From Secundilactobacillus similis DSM 23365 = JCM 2765 (GTDB lineage: Bacteria > Bacillota > Bacilli > Lactobacillales > Lactobacillaceae): a stretch of 45,627 nucleotides of DNA. The DNA lies in NCBI RefSeq assembly GCF_001311075.1, contig NZ_BBAD01000019.1, positions 1-45,627 on the forward strand. Direction: 5' to 3'. A model generated the notes under the pieces. It did no database searches, was not told where the DNA came from, and was given only the letters and a program-made list of their open reading frames with translations. A program made the position numbers and the translations under genes. This document shows positions 8,657 to 16,725 of this stretch, in pieces. Numbering within the stretch: position 1 is the stretch's first letter; the number at the start of each line of letters is the position of its first letter.

Positions 8657-8854
8657 ATGGGGAAATGGACGGATAATAAACCAACGTATACGGCAGGAAG
8701 GAGCCATGATCACGAGTTTGATTATGGTGAGTTTTACATGGCCTACGTGGCTGCCAAGCAGCAACGGCTTGACCGGCAGCGGTCCCAGGTCCAGAAGGTG
8801 TCCGAAAACATCAAGAAGGACCAGCAAAAGCAGGCCAAAACAGACGAAATGTAA
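8657..8854 (+). CDS. Small charged protein, unknown function
   Basis: A 65-residue, highly polar protein with a Lys/Gln-rich C-terminal helix that could form a coiled coil (from about residue 35, AKQQRLDRQRSQVQKVSENI). It starts with ATG after GAGGAGGG (8642-8649). It ends 16 bp before the next start codon, so it is probably cotranscribed with the esterase. No signal peptide or membrane segment is present. I do not recognise a family. Confidence 0.65.
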   Translation: MGKWTDNKPTYTAGRSHDHEFDYGEFYMAYVAAKQQRLDRQRSQVQKVSENIKKDQQKQAKTDEM

Positions 8855-8870
8855 GCAGGAGGCTTTTTAA

Positions 8871-9755
8871 GTGCGATTTATTGACCGAACAGTAGCGACA
8901 ATTCCAGCAAATACCGCGGGGATCAAGCGGCAGTACCACGACATCGCGTATGCGAGTGGTGCGCGACATACGCTTGATATTTACCTGCCTAATGAGGGGA
9001 GTGGTCCCTTTCCAGTCATCATCGATGTTTACGGTGGCGGGCTGTATTTTGGTCAAAAGAGTTCGCATAAATTAGAGCCGGCACTGCAGTTGTTGGCGCA
9101 GGGCTATGCCGTTGTGAGTCCGGATTACTCGTTGAGTACGCAGGGCCGGTTTCCAGTTCAAATCAGTGAACTGAAAGCGGCGATTCGCTTCGTCCGGGGC
9201 AATGCGGAACGGTACCACTTGGCGCCCGGAAAAATCGCGTTGATGGGTGAATCTTCTGGTGCCCACTTAGCGGTGCTGACCGCGGCTAGTGAAGCGACCG
9301 GGGCGCTGGATAACGGGATGGGCGACTATCCTGATATCTCTAGTAAGGTGTCCTGCGTGATTGCATCGTATGGGCCTTATCAATTCGACCAGTTTGCGGC
9401 GCAGTTTCAACTGTTGGGGATGACGCCTCAATTTGCGGAAACTGGTCAAGCTGATTCTTTTGAGGGCGTTATGTTTGGCAATCATGAACTGACACAGATT
9501 CCGGCGCTGGTGCATCAGGCGGATCCGGCACAGTATTTGACCCGCGAAACGCCACCGTTGTTGCTTTATGCGGGGACGGCGGATGCGGTGGTACCTTACG
9601 TGCAGTCGTTTAACTTGGCAGCTCAGGCGATGACGGTCATGGGCGAATCGCGTGTGGCACTCCACATCGTTGAAGGTGCCCATCATGGACCAGCTGATTT
9701 TATGACGCCGGAAATCGTTAATCAGCGGGCGCACTGGTTGGCGAAGTGGTGTTAA
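8871..9755 (+). CDS. Alpha/beta hydrolase, esterase/lipase type
   Basis: A 294-residue serine hydrolase of the BD-FAE/acetyl-esterase type, probably cytoplasmic (no signal peptide). GTG start after aggagg (8857-8862). Seen: an oxyanion-hole segment DVYGGGLYFG in place of the classical HGGG, the nucleophile elbow GESSGAH (Ser about residue 127), the acid region AGTADAVVPY and the catalytic His in VEGAHHGPADF. The natural substrate is not predictable; acetylated sugars or short-chain esters are typical for the family. It follows the 65-aa gene by 16 bp and ends before a good terminator. Confidence 0.9.
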   Translation: MRFIDRTVATIPANTAGIKRQYHDIAYASGARHTLDIYLPNEGSGPFPVIIDVYGGGLYFGQKSSHKLEPALQLLAQGYAVVSPDYSLSTQGRFPVQISELKAAIRFVRGNAERYHLAPGKIALMGESSGAHLAVLTAASEATGALDNGMGDYPDISSKVSCVIASYGPYQFDQFAAQFQLLGMTPQFAETGQADSFEGVMFGNHELTQIPALVHQADPAQYLTRETPPLLLYAGTADAVVPYVQSFNLAAQAMTVMGESRVALHIVEGAHHGPADFMTPEIVNQRAHWLAKWC

Positions 9756-9785
9756 GGTGAAATTTAATAAATTTTAAGCAGAAAC

Positions 9786-9827
9786 AAAAAGCTGAGGATA
9801 GTGGCAACTATCACTCAGCTTTTTAAG
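9786..9827 (+). terminator. Intrinsic terminator after the esterase
   Basis: AAAGCTGAG(g)ATAGT ggcaact ATC(a)CTCAGCTTTTT hairpin followed by T residues. Confidence 0.85.
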
Positions 9828-9939
9828 TTGATGTGCCCTAGCACTTGCTTGAAATACCGTAACTAGAGTAGTATTGGTGTGTTCTACTAAAACGACTGAA
9901 AAGCACCTCGGTTCACACTGAGGGAAGGGGAATTTTCAA

Positions 9940-10521
9940 ATGAAATTTTTAAAAGAAATTGGCCTGCCCGTCATCATTGGGTTGTTGTTGGCAGTGCTAT
10001 TAAAGAGTTTTGTGTTATCACCAGTTCGGGTGGATGGGCCTTCAATGGAACCCAACCTCACGAATAATGAGCGGGTGTGGATGTTTAAACAGGCGAGTGT
10101 GAAGCACTTAAGCGTCATTGTCTTTGATGCCCATGGCGAGGATCCAGAAGCTAGTGCGGGGACGGATTACGTCAAGCGGGTCATTGGCTTGCCTGGTGAT
10201 ACCGTGGCCTTCAAGAACAACAAACTCTACGTGAACGGCAAACAGATCAACCAGAGCTTCATTAGCGCGGCAGAAGGTACGACCGGGACCGGTTCCGGAA
10301 ACTGGACGTTGCAGAGTCTGGCTAAACAGTACGGTTGGGGCAACAACGTTAAAGTGGTGCCAAAGGGCGAGTATTTCGTCTTGGGTGACCACCGAAGCGT
10401 CTCCAATGATAGCCGTTACTGGGGCTTTGTGGATAAGGATAAAATCGCTGGGGTTGTGAAAGTACCGTTCTGGACGGGAGATAAGCAACAGCGACAAAAT
10501 ATTAATTCGTTGGGTTACTAA
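9940..10521 (+). CDS. lepB: Signal peptidase I
   Basis: A 193-residue type I signal peptidase that cleaves signal peptides of secreted proteins at the outer face of the membrane. Seen: one N-terminal transmembrane anchor (about residues 7-25, GLPVIIGLLLAVLLKSFVL), the Ser-containing box VDGPSMEPNL with nucleophile S35, the catalytic Lys in DYVKRVIGLPGD (K79), and the box E motif GDHRSVSNDSR. ATG follows agggaagggg. It is a single gene flanked by terminators. Length and motifs are normal for a Gram-positive SipA/SipS type. Confidence 0.95.
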   Translation: MKFLKEIGLPVIIGLLLAVLLKSFVLSPVRVDGPSMEPNLTNNERVWMFKQASVKHLSVIVFDAHGEDPEASAGTDYVKRVIGLPGDTVAFKNNKLYVNGKQINQSFISAAEGTTGTGSGNWTLQSLAKQYGWGNNVKVVPKGEYFVLGDHRSVSNDSRYWGFVDKDKIAGVVKVPFWTGDKQQRQNINSLGY

Positions 10522-10556
10522 TGCGTGATTAGTTGCGGTTGGTGGCTCGGAGATAA

Positions 10557-10605
10557 AAGAACAGCGTCATGAATTCTGGTTGGAATTCGTGGCGCTGTTT
10601 TTGTT
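10557..10605 (+). terminator. Intrinsic terminator after lepB
   Basis: AACAGCG(t)C(a)TGAATTC and GAATTCGTGGCGCTGTT arms followed by TTTTG. Confidence 0.85.
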
Positions 10606-10679
10606 TGAATTGTGTTTTTTGGAAGTTTGACGTGGAAGCGATGTGCAGTAGGGTGACGTTGGTGCTTTTAGGCAACCGT

Positions 10680-10809
10680 GTCGAAACGTGCTCCGAAAAG
10701 CAAAGACCTGCACCTAAGGGCCTTCCACCACAACCCCCAAAACCGGGGCTTCTGGCGAAAGGCCCTTAGGCTCCGGTCTTTAACCGCTTTTCTCCGCACA
10801 CTCTGCTAC
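10680..10809. repeat. Long hairpin repeat R6, at the pepC stop codon
   Basis: The outer helix GAAAAGC pairs with GCTTTTC, and the inner helix CCTAAGGGCCTT pairs with AAGGCCCTTAGG. The apex is cccccaaaaccgggg. The terminal GTAG (minus strand) contains the TAG stop of the PepC-like gene at 10808-10806. Confidence 0.85.
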
Positions 10810-12146
10810 ATCAACGGATCCCACGGTGCCAATTCAACTGGCTCTGTTTCTAATAATGCTTGCTGTTCGGCCGTCAGGTACTTCTTGTGAACGACCACTT
10901 CGTAAACGAATTGGTCCATCCAGTCATCGGTCATGACGAAGTAGCCTTTTTCGCCGTTCTTTTCACCCCAAGAGTTTTCGACCTTCCAACGGTTAGGTTG
11001 GCCGTCAACTAGGTTAACGCCGGTCAGCGTCATTGCGTGGGTCACTTCGGCTTCATGGTAGGCAAAACGGTGAGCTTTATCCATTGTGAGGTCGATGCCA
11101 AATAGTTCCGCGCGTCGGAAGAGGTTGGCGTCAAGGAAGCCTTGTTCACGACTCATTTGCTGAAGCACGTCGTTCCCAAACCAAATCGTTTCGCCGTCTT
11201 GAAGTTGTTGGATGGCAGTTTGCTTGAGCACGTCCATGTCAACGTTCAAGAATTGGATCTGCTTGCCACCAACGATGTTTTCCTGACTCGCTAGCCGGTA
11301 CAGTTTGTTTAATGGCTTATCGGGTGAGTTAGTGACGACGACATAGTCATCGAGATCGACGCCAAAATACTTATCGTAGAAGCCTTGAGGGGTCAAACCA
11401 GCGTCGCGATGTAGTTGCTTATCATCGTCACGATATTCGAGGTCAAAAGTTGCCGGTGGTTCGCCAAAGGAGTAGGCTGCCATGCGGTAAACTTCGCCGA
11501 CCATGGTGTGGCGCTGTTGATCTAACTCGGCTGCTGAAGCACCATTGGCTGCCGCATCACGTAAGGTAACAGCATCACGGCGCATCTTCAACGCCAGGGT
11601 TGAGGCAAATGCTTTGGTGTGCTCTGAGTTGTAGGTTTCAGGCATCACGTAATCAGGCACCACACCGTATTTTTGAACTAACGCCGCGGCCATAGCCCAT
11701 TGACCACCGTCGCCGCCAGCCATTTTGAGGTAGAAGGCGACTTCCCGGTCGTTCGGGCCCTTATCAGCGGTGTCGATGATGTGCTGGTAGAACATGTTGG
11801 CGCGCTCAACCTTATCCCAGAAAAACAGGTAGTTTTGGGAGAGTTCAAAGTCCTTAACCTTGTTGGTAGTCGCAAATTGATGACGCAACGTGTTCAGAAG
11901 TGAAAATTCCCAACAGCGGCCACTTTGCTTCTGGTTAGTCACACCGCCAGTTGGCAATTCAACGGAAAATACCCGGTGCAACCGCGATTGTGCTGCTGGA
12001 TCAGTTGCGGCAGCATCAACACCATTGGTCATCACAGCGCGCTTGATGACGTCGCTGGCAGGTTGGCTTGCAACTATCTGGGTTCCGGTGTAAGTGTTAA
12101 GTGCGTGATTTGAGTGTTGGCTGTTTGTCGCCGCTTCGCTTGCCAA
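10806..12146 (-). CDS. pepC: C1 cysteine peptidase (PepC / bleomycin hydrolase family), both ends altered by repeats
   Basis: Cytoplasmic papain-like peptidase of the PepC/PepE/PepG family, used by lactobacilli to trim peptides taken up from protein-rich media. Seen: catalytic Cys in QKQSGRCWEF (C78 of the listed ORF), His in EAEVTHAMTLTG and Asn in WKVENSWGEK. The first ~20 codons (from a TTG at 12146 without a good ribosome binding site) lie in repeat material, so the true start is uncertain; family similarity begins at about ASQPASDVIKRAV. The C-terminus ends APWDPLM, where PepC proteins usually continue (WDPMGALA), because repeat R6 supplies the stop. In PepC/Gal6 the C-terminal tail limits the active site to aminopeptidase action, so this form may act as an endo- or oligopeptidase, or be decaying. 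Confidence 0.85.
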   Translation of the reverse strand: MASEAATNSQHSNHALNTYTGTQIVASQPASDVIKRAVMTNGVDAAATDPAAQSRLHRVFSVELPTGGVTNQKQSGRCWEFSLLNTLRHQFATTNKVKDFELSQNYLFFWDKVERANMFYQHIIDTADKGPNDREVAFYLKMAGGDGGQWAMAAALVQKYGVVPDYVMPETYNSEHTKAFASTLALKMRRDAVTLRDAAANGASAAELDQQRHTMVGEVYRMAAYSFGEPPATFDLEYRDDDKQLHRDAGLTPQGFYDKYFGVDLDDYVVVTNSPDKPLNKLYRLASQENIVGGKQIQFLNVDMDVLKQTAIQQLQDGETIWFGNDVLQQMSREQGFLDANLFRRAELFGIDLTMDKAHRFAYHEAEVTHAMTLTGVNLVDGQPNRWKVENSWGEKNGEKGYFVMTDDWMDQFVYEVVVHKKYLTAEQQALLETEPVELAPWDPLM

Positions 12147-12390
12147 AGCCGCTGTTAAAAGCGCTCGTTCAAGTTACGAAATTCGGCGCCACTGGGACTG
12201 TTATTTCCAGGGTTCCTGGAGTAGTTAGAACTTGTCAACCACGCGCTTTATGGCCACCACGCCGAATGGTGCTGCGCGAGGCAGAAGGTTGCATGTAAGC
12301 AAGGCTCAGCCAACCTACCAAAACCCGGTAGCTTCGCTGAGCCTTGCTTACACTCCACCTTCTAACCGCCTCGCTCCGCACACTGCCTAC
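12078..12390. repeat. Decayed element D (reverse relative of element C), including hairpin R7
   Basis: Aligns in reverse orientation with element C (6993-7316) over nearly its whole length: gtaagtgttaagtgcg, ggctgtttgtc, caaagccgc, attcggcgccact, ccacgccgaatggtgctgcg. The terminal inverted repeats are decayed (gttccggtgtaag against gttcagcgtaag). The left side overlaps the apparent 5' end of the PepC-like gene, and the right side ends at the hom stop codon. Confidence 0.75.
12267..12390. repeat. Long hairpin repeat R7
   Basis: The outer helix GCGAGGC pairs with GCCTCGC, and the inner helix GTAAGCAAGGCTCAGC pairs with GCTGAGCCTTGCTTAC. The apex is accaaaacccggt. The GTAG end supplies the hom stop codon TAG at 12389-12387. 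Confidence 0.85.
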
Positions 12391-13666
12391 TTCAAAACCT
12401 TATAAGCCGACAACAAAGTAATCGTATCGATGGCTTCAAGCTGTTCTTTTAAGTCGTGTAACTGAGCCTTCGACATATCATGCGTGATGATGACCACGCG
12501 AGCGGATTGGTCGTCGTTCTTGGTTTGAACGATTTGGCTAAAGCTGGCACCGATTTGGGTCATGACTTGGGTCAGTTTCAGCATTTGACCAGGGATGTCT
12601 AGCATCTTGAGAGACAGGTAGTAAGGTAGATGACGTCGTTGGCATCCACGTTGCCGGATTCGCTTTGGTAGTTGTTAAAGGCGTTCCCGGTTGTCTCCAG
12701 CACGATGTTTTTCGTGACCGACACGATATCGCTCAGGACACTATTGGCAGTTGGTAAACCGCCGGCACCAGGTCCGTAAAAGAGGGTCTCGCCGACCGCT
12801 TGACCGGTCACCATAACGGCGTTGTTTTCGTTGTTGATGGTTGCGAGCGGATGATCGGTTGGTACCAAGACGGGGCCGACTTCAGCGAAAACGCCACCGT
12901 TGATGCGCCGGGAGATCCCCAGTAATTTAATGGTGTAGCCAAAGGCATCGGCTTGCTCAACATCCTTAAGCGAAATGGTTTGGATCCCTTCAACCGACAT
13001 GTCATCCAGTTTGAGGTGGGTCCCGTAAGAGAATTGGCTCAAGATGACCATCTTGTAGGCGGCATCGATACCGGCCACATCGTTTGTTGGATCTGATTCA
13101 GCGAAGCCGAGTTCTTGGGCCTTTTTGAGGGCCTGATCGTAGCTCCAGTTCTTCCGTTGCATTTGGGTCAAGATGTAGTTAGTGGTGCCGTTAACGATCC
13201 CTTTAACTTCTAGGATTTGGTCAGCGGCGAAGCTGTTCACGATGGTGCGCAGGATTGGAATCCCACCGGCTACGCTGGCTTCGTACATCAGGTCACAGTG
13301 GTTCTCACGGGCGATGTTGGCGAGTTCTTCACCAGCAGAGGCGATGAGGTCCTTGTTGGCGGTGACCACGTGTTTTTTAGCGTTAAGCAGTTGGGTGATG
13401 ATCTCCTTAGCGGGATGAACGCCACCCATCACTTCGACCACGATTTTGATTTCTGGGTCGTTGATGATGGCATCTAGGTCGCTGGTAAGGGTCACGCCCT
13501 CAGGAACGGCGGCTTGGTGCTTTTCTGTGTCGCGAACGACGATGGTTTTGACGCTGAGTCGTTGGCCAGTAATATTTTGAACTTTATCCTGGTTTTCGGT
13601 CAGCATCTGCAGCACGCTGCCCCCGACCGTCCCAAGACCAATTAAACCGATTTTGATTGTATTCAC
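12387..13666 (-). CDS. hom: Homoserine dehydrogenase (frameshifted here)
   Basis: NAD(P)-dependent reduction of aspartate semialdehyde to homoserine, the branch to threonine and methionine. GTG start at 13666. Seen: Rossmann motif IGLIGLGTVGGSV, the catalytic/substrate region VKGIVNGTTNYILTQM, AQELGFAESDPTNDVAGIDAAYK, and GPGAGGLPTANSVLSD. The C-terminal ACT domain (KMLDIPGQMLKLTQVM...), a typical site of threonine feedback, is in another frame after about 12625; one missing base in the acctta stretch explains it. Restored length is 426 residues, normal for Hom. No thrB or thrC follows; the gene ends in hairpin repeat R7. Confidence 0.93.
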
Positions 13667-13803
13667 GATAATCGCTCCAGTTATTTGGATTACGCCAGAT
13701 GAGATTGGCGCGAGTTTAACTCAAAGTATATCAGAAGAAATTAGAAGATTGTGAAAAAAACCGGGAAATTCTCATAAATGTGAAATAAAACGGGTATTAG
13801 GTA

Positions 13804-13853
13804 CAAAAAAAGACCACGGTTATCGGGGTTAGTCGATCGTTGTGGTCTTTTCA
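13804..13853. terminator. Intrinsic terminator after the D,D-carboxypeptidase gene
   Basis: AAAAGACCAC...GTGGTCTTTT hairpin with runs of A and T on either side. It is placed to end the minus-strand dacA-like transcript. Confidence 0.8.
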
Positions 13854-13856
13854 AGT

Positions 13857-15125
13857 TTAAAACAAGTGGGTAAAGAAGTCCTTGATACTATTAAAGAACT
13901 GGTTGATCCCGGAAACGTTGTGGGTGTTGCTTGATTTTTTAGGTTTAGTCACCGTCTTGGTTGCCGTTTGGCCAAGGTCGGTCGCTGCCGGTAAGCCGGT
14001 ATGGTTAAAGCTCGTTTGGGTCACGAGACTGCCTTTTTTAACGGGGAGGGTCGTGGTGGTGAGCTTGTTGGTGATGCTGATTTTGGCTGGATCCTGGTTC
14101 TTCAGGTACCAGACGCCGGTTTTCGTTTCGGTTGGCGTTGTTTTAACGGTTTGGTGCTTGACCCGATACGTCTGCTTCTTTTCCGTCATGGTCTTGTAGT
14201 TTAACACCTTATCCAGATGTGTAATGATGCCGTTCATCGCGGAGAAGGTGGTGTCACTCCCTAGAATCGTTGCGACCAGTTGACGGCCGTGGCGCCAGTA
14301 GGTGATGGTCAAACAGAGGTGGGCCTTTTCAGTGTAGCCGGTTTTCAGGCCGTCTAAGTGATTGCTCTTGCGGTAAAAGGCACCGGTTTTGAGCATTGAA
14401 TTGGCGTTGATCAGGGTTTGGTTGCCAATATCGTAAGTGGCCTTACTGCTCCACTTGGTGATTTGTGGAAAGGCATCAACCAAGTGCTGCGCAACGACCG
14501 TAATGGCCTTGGCACTGACGAGGTTCTGCTGGTTAGCAGTCGTCCCCTTGATCTGATAGCCGTAGTGGTGCAAATCGGAATTGTCGAGGCCGGAACTACT
14601 GATGAAGTTGGCGTCGAGGTGCCAGGCCTTGGCTTGCTGGTTCATTTTGGCGATGAATTTAGCATTATCGCCACCCGTCACCGCTTCGCCAAGGGCGATG
14701 GCGGCCGAATTAGACGACGCAATCAGCGCGGCTTGGTAGAGTTGTTTGACCGTGTACTGCTTGCTGCGGTTGATTTTAAACGTGCCCAGCGCGTAGTTTT
14801 TGCTCATCTTGATGAGTTGCTTATTTACGCTGACCTTATCAGACCACTTGAGTTGGTGTTGTTTGATGGCTTGGGTGGTTAAATACAGGGTCATCATCTT
14901 AGACAGGCTGGCGATCGGTAATTCCTTATCGCCACGGTCATCATAAAGCGTCTGGCCACTCTTGGCATCCATCACATAAGCAGCTTTGACCTTTTTGTAA
15001 GACGACATTTTAGTATCTTTTTTAGTTTTCGCATAGCTCGTTAGGGTTGGGGTAAAGACGAGTGCCGCACAGCTGATCGCAATCAGCAAGGTACGCAGTC
15101 GTCGCTTAATTTTCGACTGAATAAT
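13857..15125 (-). CDS. dacA: D-alanyl-D-alanine carboxypeptidase (low-molecular-weight PBP)
   Basis: Secreted or membrane-associated penicillin-binding protein that removes the terminal D-Ala from peptidoglycan stem peptides. Seen: ELPIASLSKMM with the catalytic SxxK, SSNSA (SxN motif), and DGLKTGYT (KTG motif), then a C-terminal beta-rich domain and a Lys/Thr-rich tail ending in a short amphipathic helix (INQFFNSIKDFFTHLF). The first standard codon is TTG at 15089, but that omits the basic n-region of the signal peptide. In frame upstream, KIKRRLRT directly precedes the hydrophobic core, and an ATT at 15125 sits 9 bp after GGAGGT, so I propose initiation at ATT (or a base error there). Predicted cleavage is after TSYA. 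Confidence 0.85.
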   Translation of the reverse strand: MIQSKIKRRLRTLLIAISCAALVFTPTLTSYAKTKKDTKMSSYKKVKAAYVMDAKSGQTLYDDRGDKELPIASLSKMMTLYLTTQAIKQHQLKWSDKVSVNKQLIKMSKNYALGTFKINRSKQYTVKQLYQAALIASSNSAAIALGEAVTGGDNAKFIAKMNQQAKAWHLDANFISSSGLDNSDLHHYGYQIKGTTANQQNLVSAKAITVVAQHLVDAFPQITKWSSKATYDIGNQTLINANSMLKTGAFYRKSNHLDGLKTGYTEKAHLCLTITYWRHGRQLVATILGSDTTFSAMNGIITHLDKVLNYKTMTEKKQTYRVKHQTVKTTPTETKTGVWYLKNQDPAKISITNKLTTTTLPVKKGSLVTQTSFNHTGLPAATDLGQTATKTVTKPKKSSNTHNVSGINQFFNSIKDFFTHLF

Positions 15126-15615
15126 AGGTCGGGACCTCCGTTACAAAGATAGCATCCAGTATAGCAAAGATTTGGTAACAAATTAGCGACAAAATGGTAA
15201 AGAAACTGGAAAAGTTTGGCAAGCGCGCTTAACAAAATCATAATTTATTAGTTATTAATTAGATAACAATAAAAAAAGACAGCCGCAATAATTGCGACTG
15301 CTGATGGAAAAATCACTTCATTTGTCAGTTTCCTGACGCGTAAAGGGAACATAGATTGGTTATTAGGTTATTTGGTATGCCACTATAATAACGCAAAGTG
15401 ACGGGGATTGCACCCATAATTTATCAAAAAGGTTTGCTTTTTTATCACTTGATTAGTCAGGCGTTTAAAATCAATAAGGTTTTCATCTAAGCTTACATAA
15501 GTATTTTAAATTCATTTATAAAATATTTTTTTCACAAGTTTTTAAATCAACTGATAACATCAAGGCTGGAGCGGAAATGATATAATTAACTTAACTAAAA
15601 ATGGCGGTGATCAAC
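15126..15615. other. AT-rich intergenic region between dacA and an acetyltransferase
   Basis: No ORF is supported. It contains a minus-strand terminator-like hairpin (15271-15304) and a strongly AT-rich stretch (15420-15560). TATAAT at about 15581-15586, ahead of the acetyltransferase, is a plausible -10 box with a weak -35. Confidence 0.5.
15271..15304 (-). terminator. Orphan terminator-like hairpin, minus strand
   Basis: Read on the minus strand, CAGTCGCAATTATTGCGGCTG is followed by TCTTTTTTT. No gene is seen upstream of it on that strand within 300 bp, so it may end a short transcript or attenuate readthrough. Confidence 0.6.
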
Positions 15616-16041
15616 ATGAAAATTCGACCAATGATAGCGCAGGACAAACCGGCGCTTGCAGAAATCTATCGGCGCGACCGGGAACGCGATTTTCCGTGGG
15701 TTGCCCATCCACAATTAAGCGATTTTGAACGAGATTCAGCCAATGAGTCGGTGTTCGTTGCAGAAATCGACGGTGAAATTGTGGGATTCGTGTCCCTGTA
15801 CCGGGTGATGAACTTTATCCACCTGTTATTTGTGTCGCCGGATTATCGGCATCAGGGCGTGGGCCACGCCCTTCTAGAAGCGATGCGACAAGAAGCGACG
15901 GGCATGTTGACGTTAAAGTGCGTGATTAAAAACGAGGCGGCCCTTCAGTTTTACGCCCAAGAAGGGTTTTCGATTCGGCGTGAAGATTGGTTAGCGTTTC
16001 CGGCGAACTATACGTTACAGGATAATCATTATACCGAGTAG
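15616..16041 (+). CDS. GNAT family N-acetyltransferase
   Basis: A 141-residue acetyl-CoA-dependent N-acetyltransferase of unknown substrate. Seen: VFVAEIDGEIVGFVSLYR, the beta4/beta5 core MNFIHLLFVSPDYRHQGVGHALLEAM with the acetyl-CoA pyrophosphate loop RHQGVG, and the C-terminal NEAALQFYAQEGFSI motif. I prefer ATG 15616 (MKIRPMIAQDK) because GGTGAT precedes it; an ATG at 15601 would add five residues. The gene is monocistronic and ends before a long hairpin terminator. Confidence 0.88.
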   Translation: MKIRPMIAQDKPALAEIYRRDRERDFPWVAHPQLSDFERDSANESVFVAEIDGEIVGFVSLYRVMNFIHLLFVSPDYRHQGVGHALLEAMRQEATGMLTLKCVIKNEAALQFYAQEGFSIRREDWLAFPANYTLQDNHYTE

Positions 16042-16265
16042 GGGTATACAAAGGCCGATTTGAAGGATCTTTTGAGAATTTAGGACTTCAAAGTTACCAA
16101 GAGGGTGTTCACAATCTTGAAATTTAAGTGTCAAATCAGGGCGACAAAAAAGGATGCTTAACGAGGTGTCTTGACACAAAAATGGATGAACATCACTTGA
16201 ACAAATTAGCGAAACAACGTTCTGATCGATTAGTCGAAAGGGTAATTTGAAAGTTAACCCAAAAT
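16042..16265. other. Intergenic stretch without recognised gene
   Basis: No ORF or structure that I can support, apart from the terminator that follows. Confidence 0.4.
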
Positions 16266-16313
16266 AATGCCACCATCGCTGTTCTGAAATGAACTAGCGA
16301 TAGTGGCATTTTT
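16262..16313. terminator. Bidirectional intrinsic terminator
   Basis: AATGCCAC(c)ATCGCT(g)TTC tgaaat GAAC(t)AGCGAT(a)GTGGCATT followed by TTT. It separates convergent genes. Confidence 0.85.
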
Positions 16314-16333
16314 ACGACTCATTATTAAGTTAA

Positions 16334-16654
16334 CTAATGTGCCAACCGGCGTGGAAAATTGGGTGCCTCAGGTTGGTGCCCTTTATGGTGCTTTGGTTGA
16401 CCGTGGTGGTGATGCTTACAGTGGCCTTCTGCTTGTAGTTGAAGGGCTAACTGCTTCGTCTTTTCACGTTCGATTTGGAGTTTCTTCTTATAGATACTGG
16501 CCTTCATGTGGCCATGGATCAATAATGCTAGTGGGATTACCTGGATGGCGATACCGGCGGGGATTAACCAAGGGTTGTCCTTGATAAATGCCTCACGCTG
16601 GTCAACAAATTTATTGAGTTGATCAAAGTCAACGGTTAACGTCTTTTTTGCCAT
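16334..16654 (-). CDS. Small membrane protein with His-rich C-terminus
   Basis: A 106-residue protein with one transmembrane segment (about residues 28-46, PWLIPAGIAIQVIPLALLIHG), then a charged helix (KKKLQIEREKTKQLALQLQAE) and a C-terminal tail rich in His (GHCKHHHHGQPKHHKGH). ATG follows AAGGAG. The tail could bind metal ions such as Zn, Ni or Cu; this is inference from composition only. No family is recognised. The gene stands alone between convergent terminator and the recombinase-like gene. Confidence 0.7.
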   Translation of the reverse strand: MAKKTLTVDFDQLNKFVDQREAFIKDNPWLIPAGIAIQVIPLALLIHGHMKASIYKKKLQIEREKTKQLALQLQAEGHCKHHHHGQPKHHKGHQPEAPNFPRRLAH

Positions 16655-16725
16655 AACGCCTCACACTCCTTTTGACCCTATGATACCTTAAAGTGGCAAC
16701 CAATGCAGTGATTTTGGTGAAAAAA

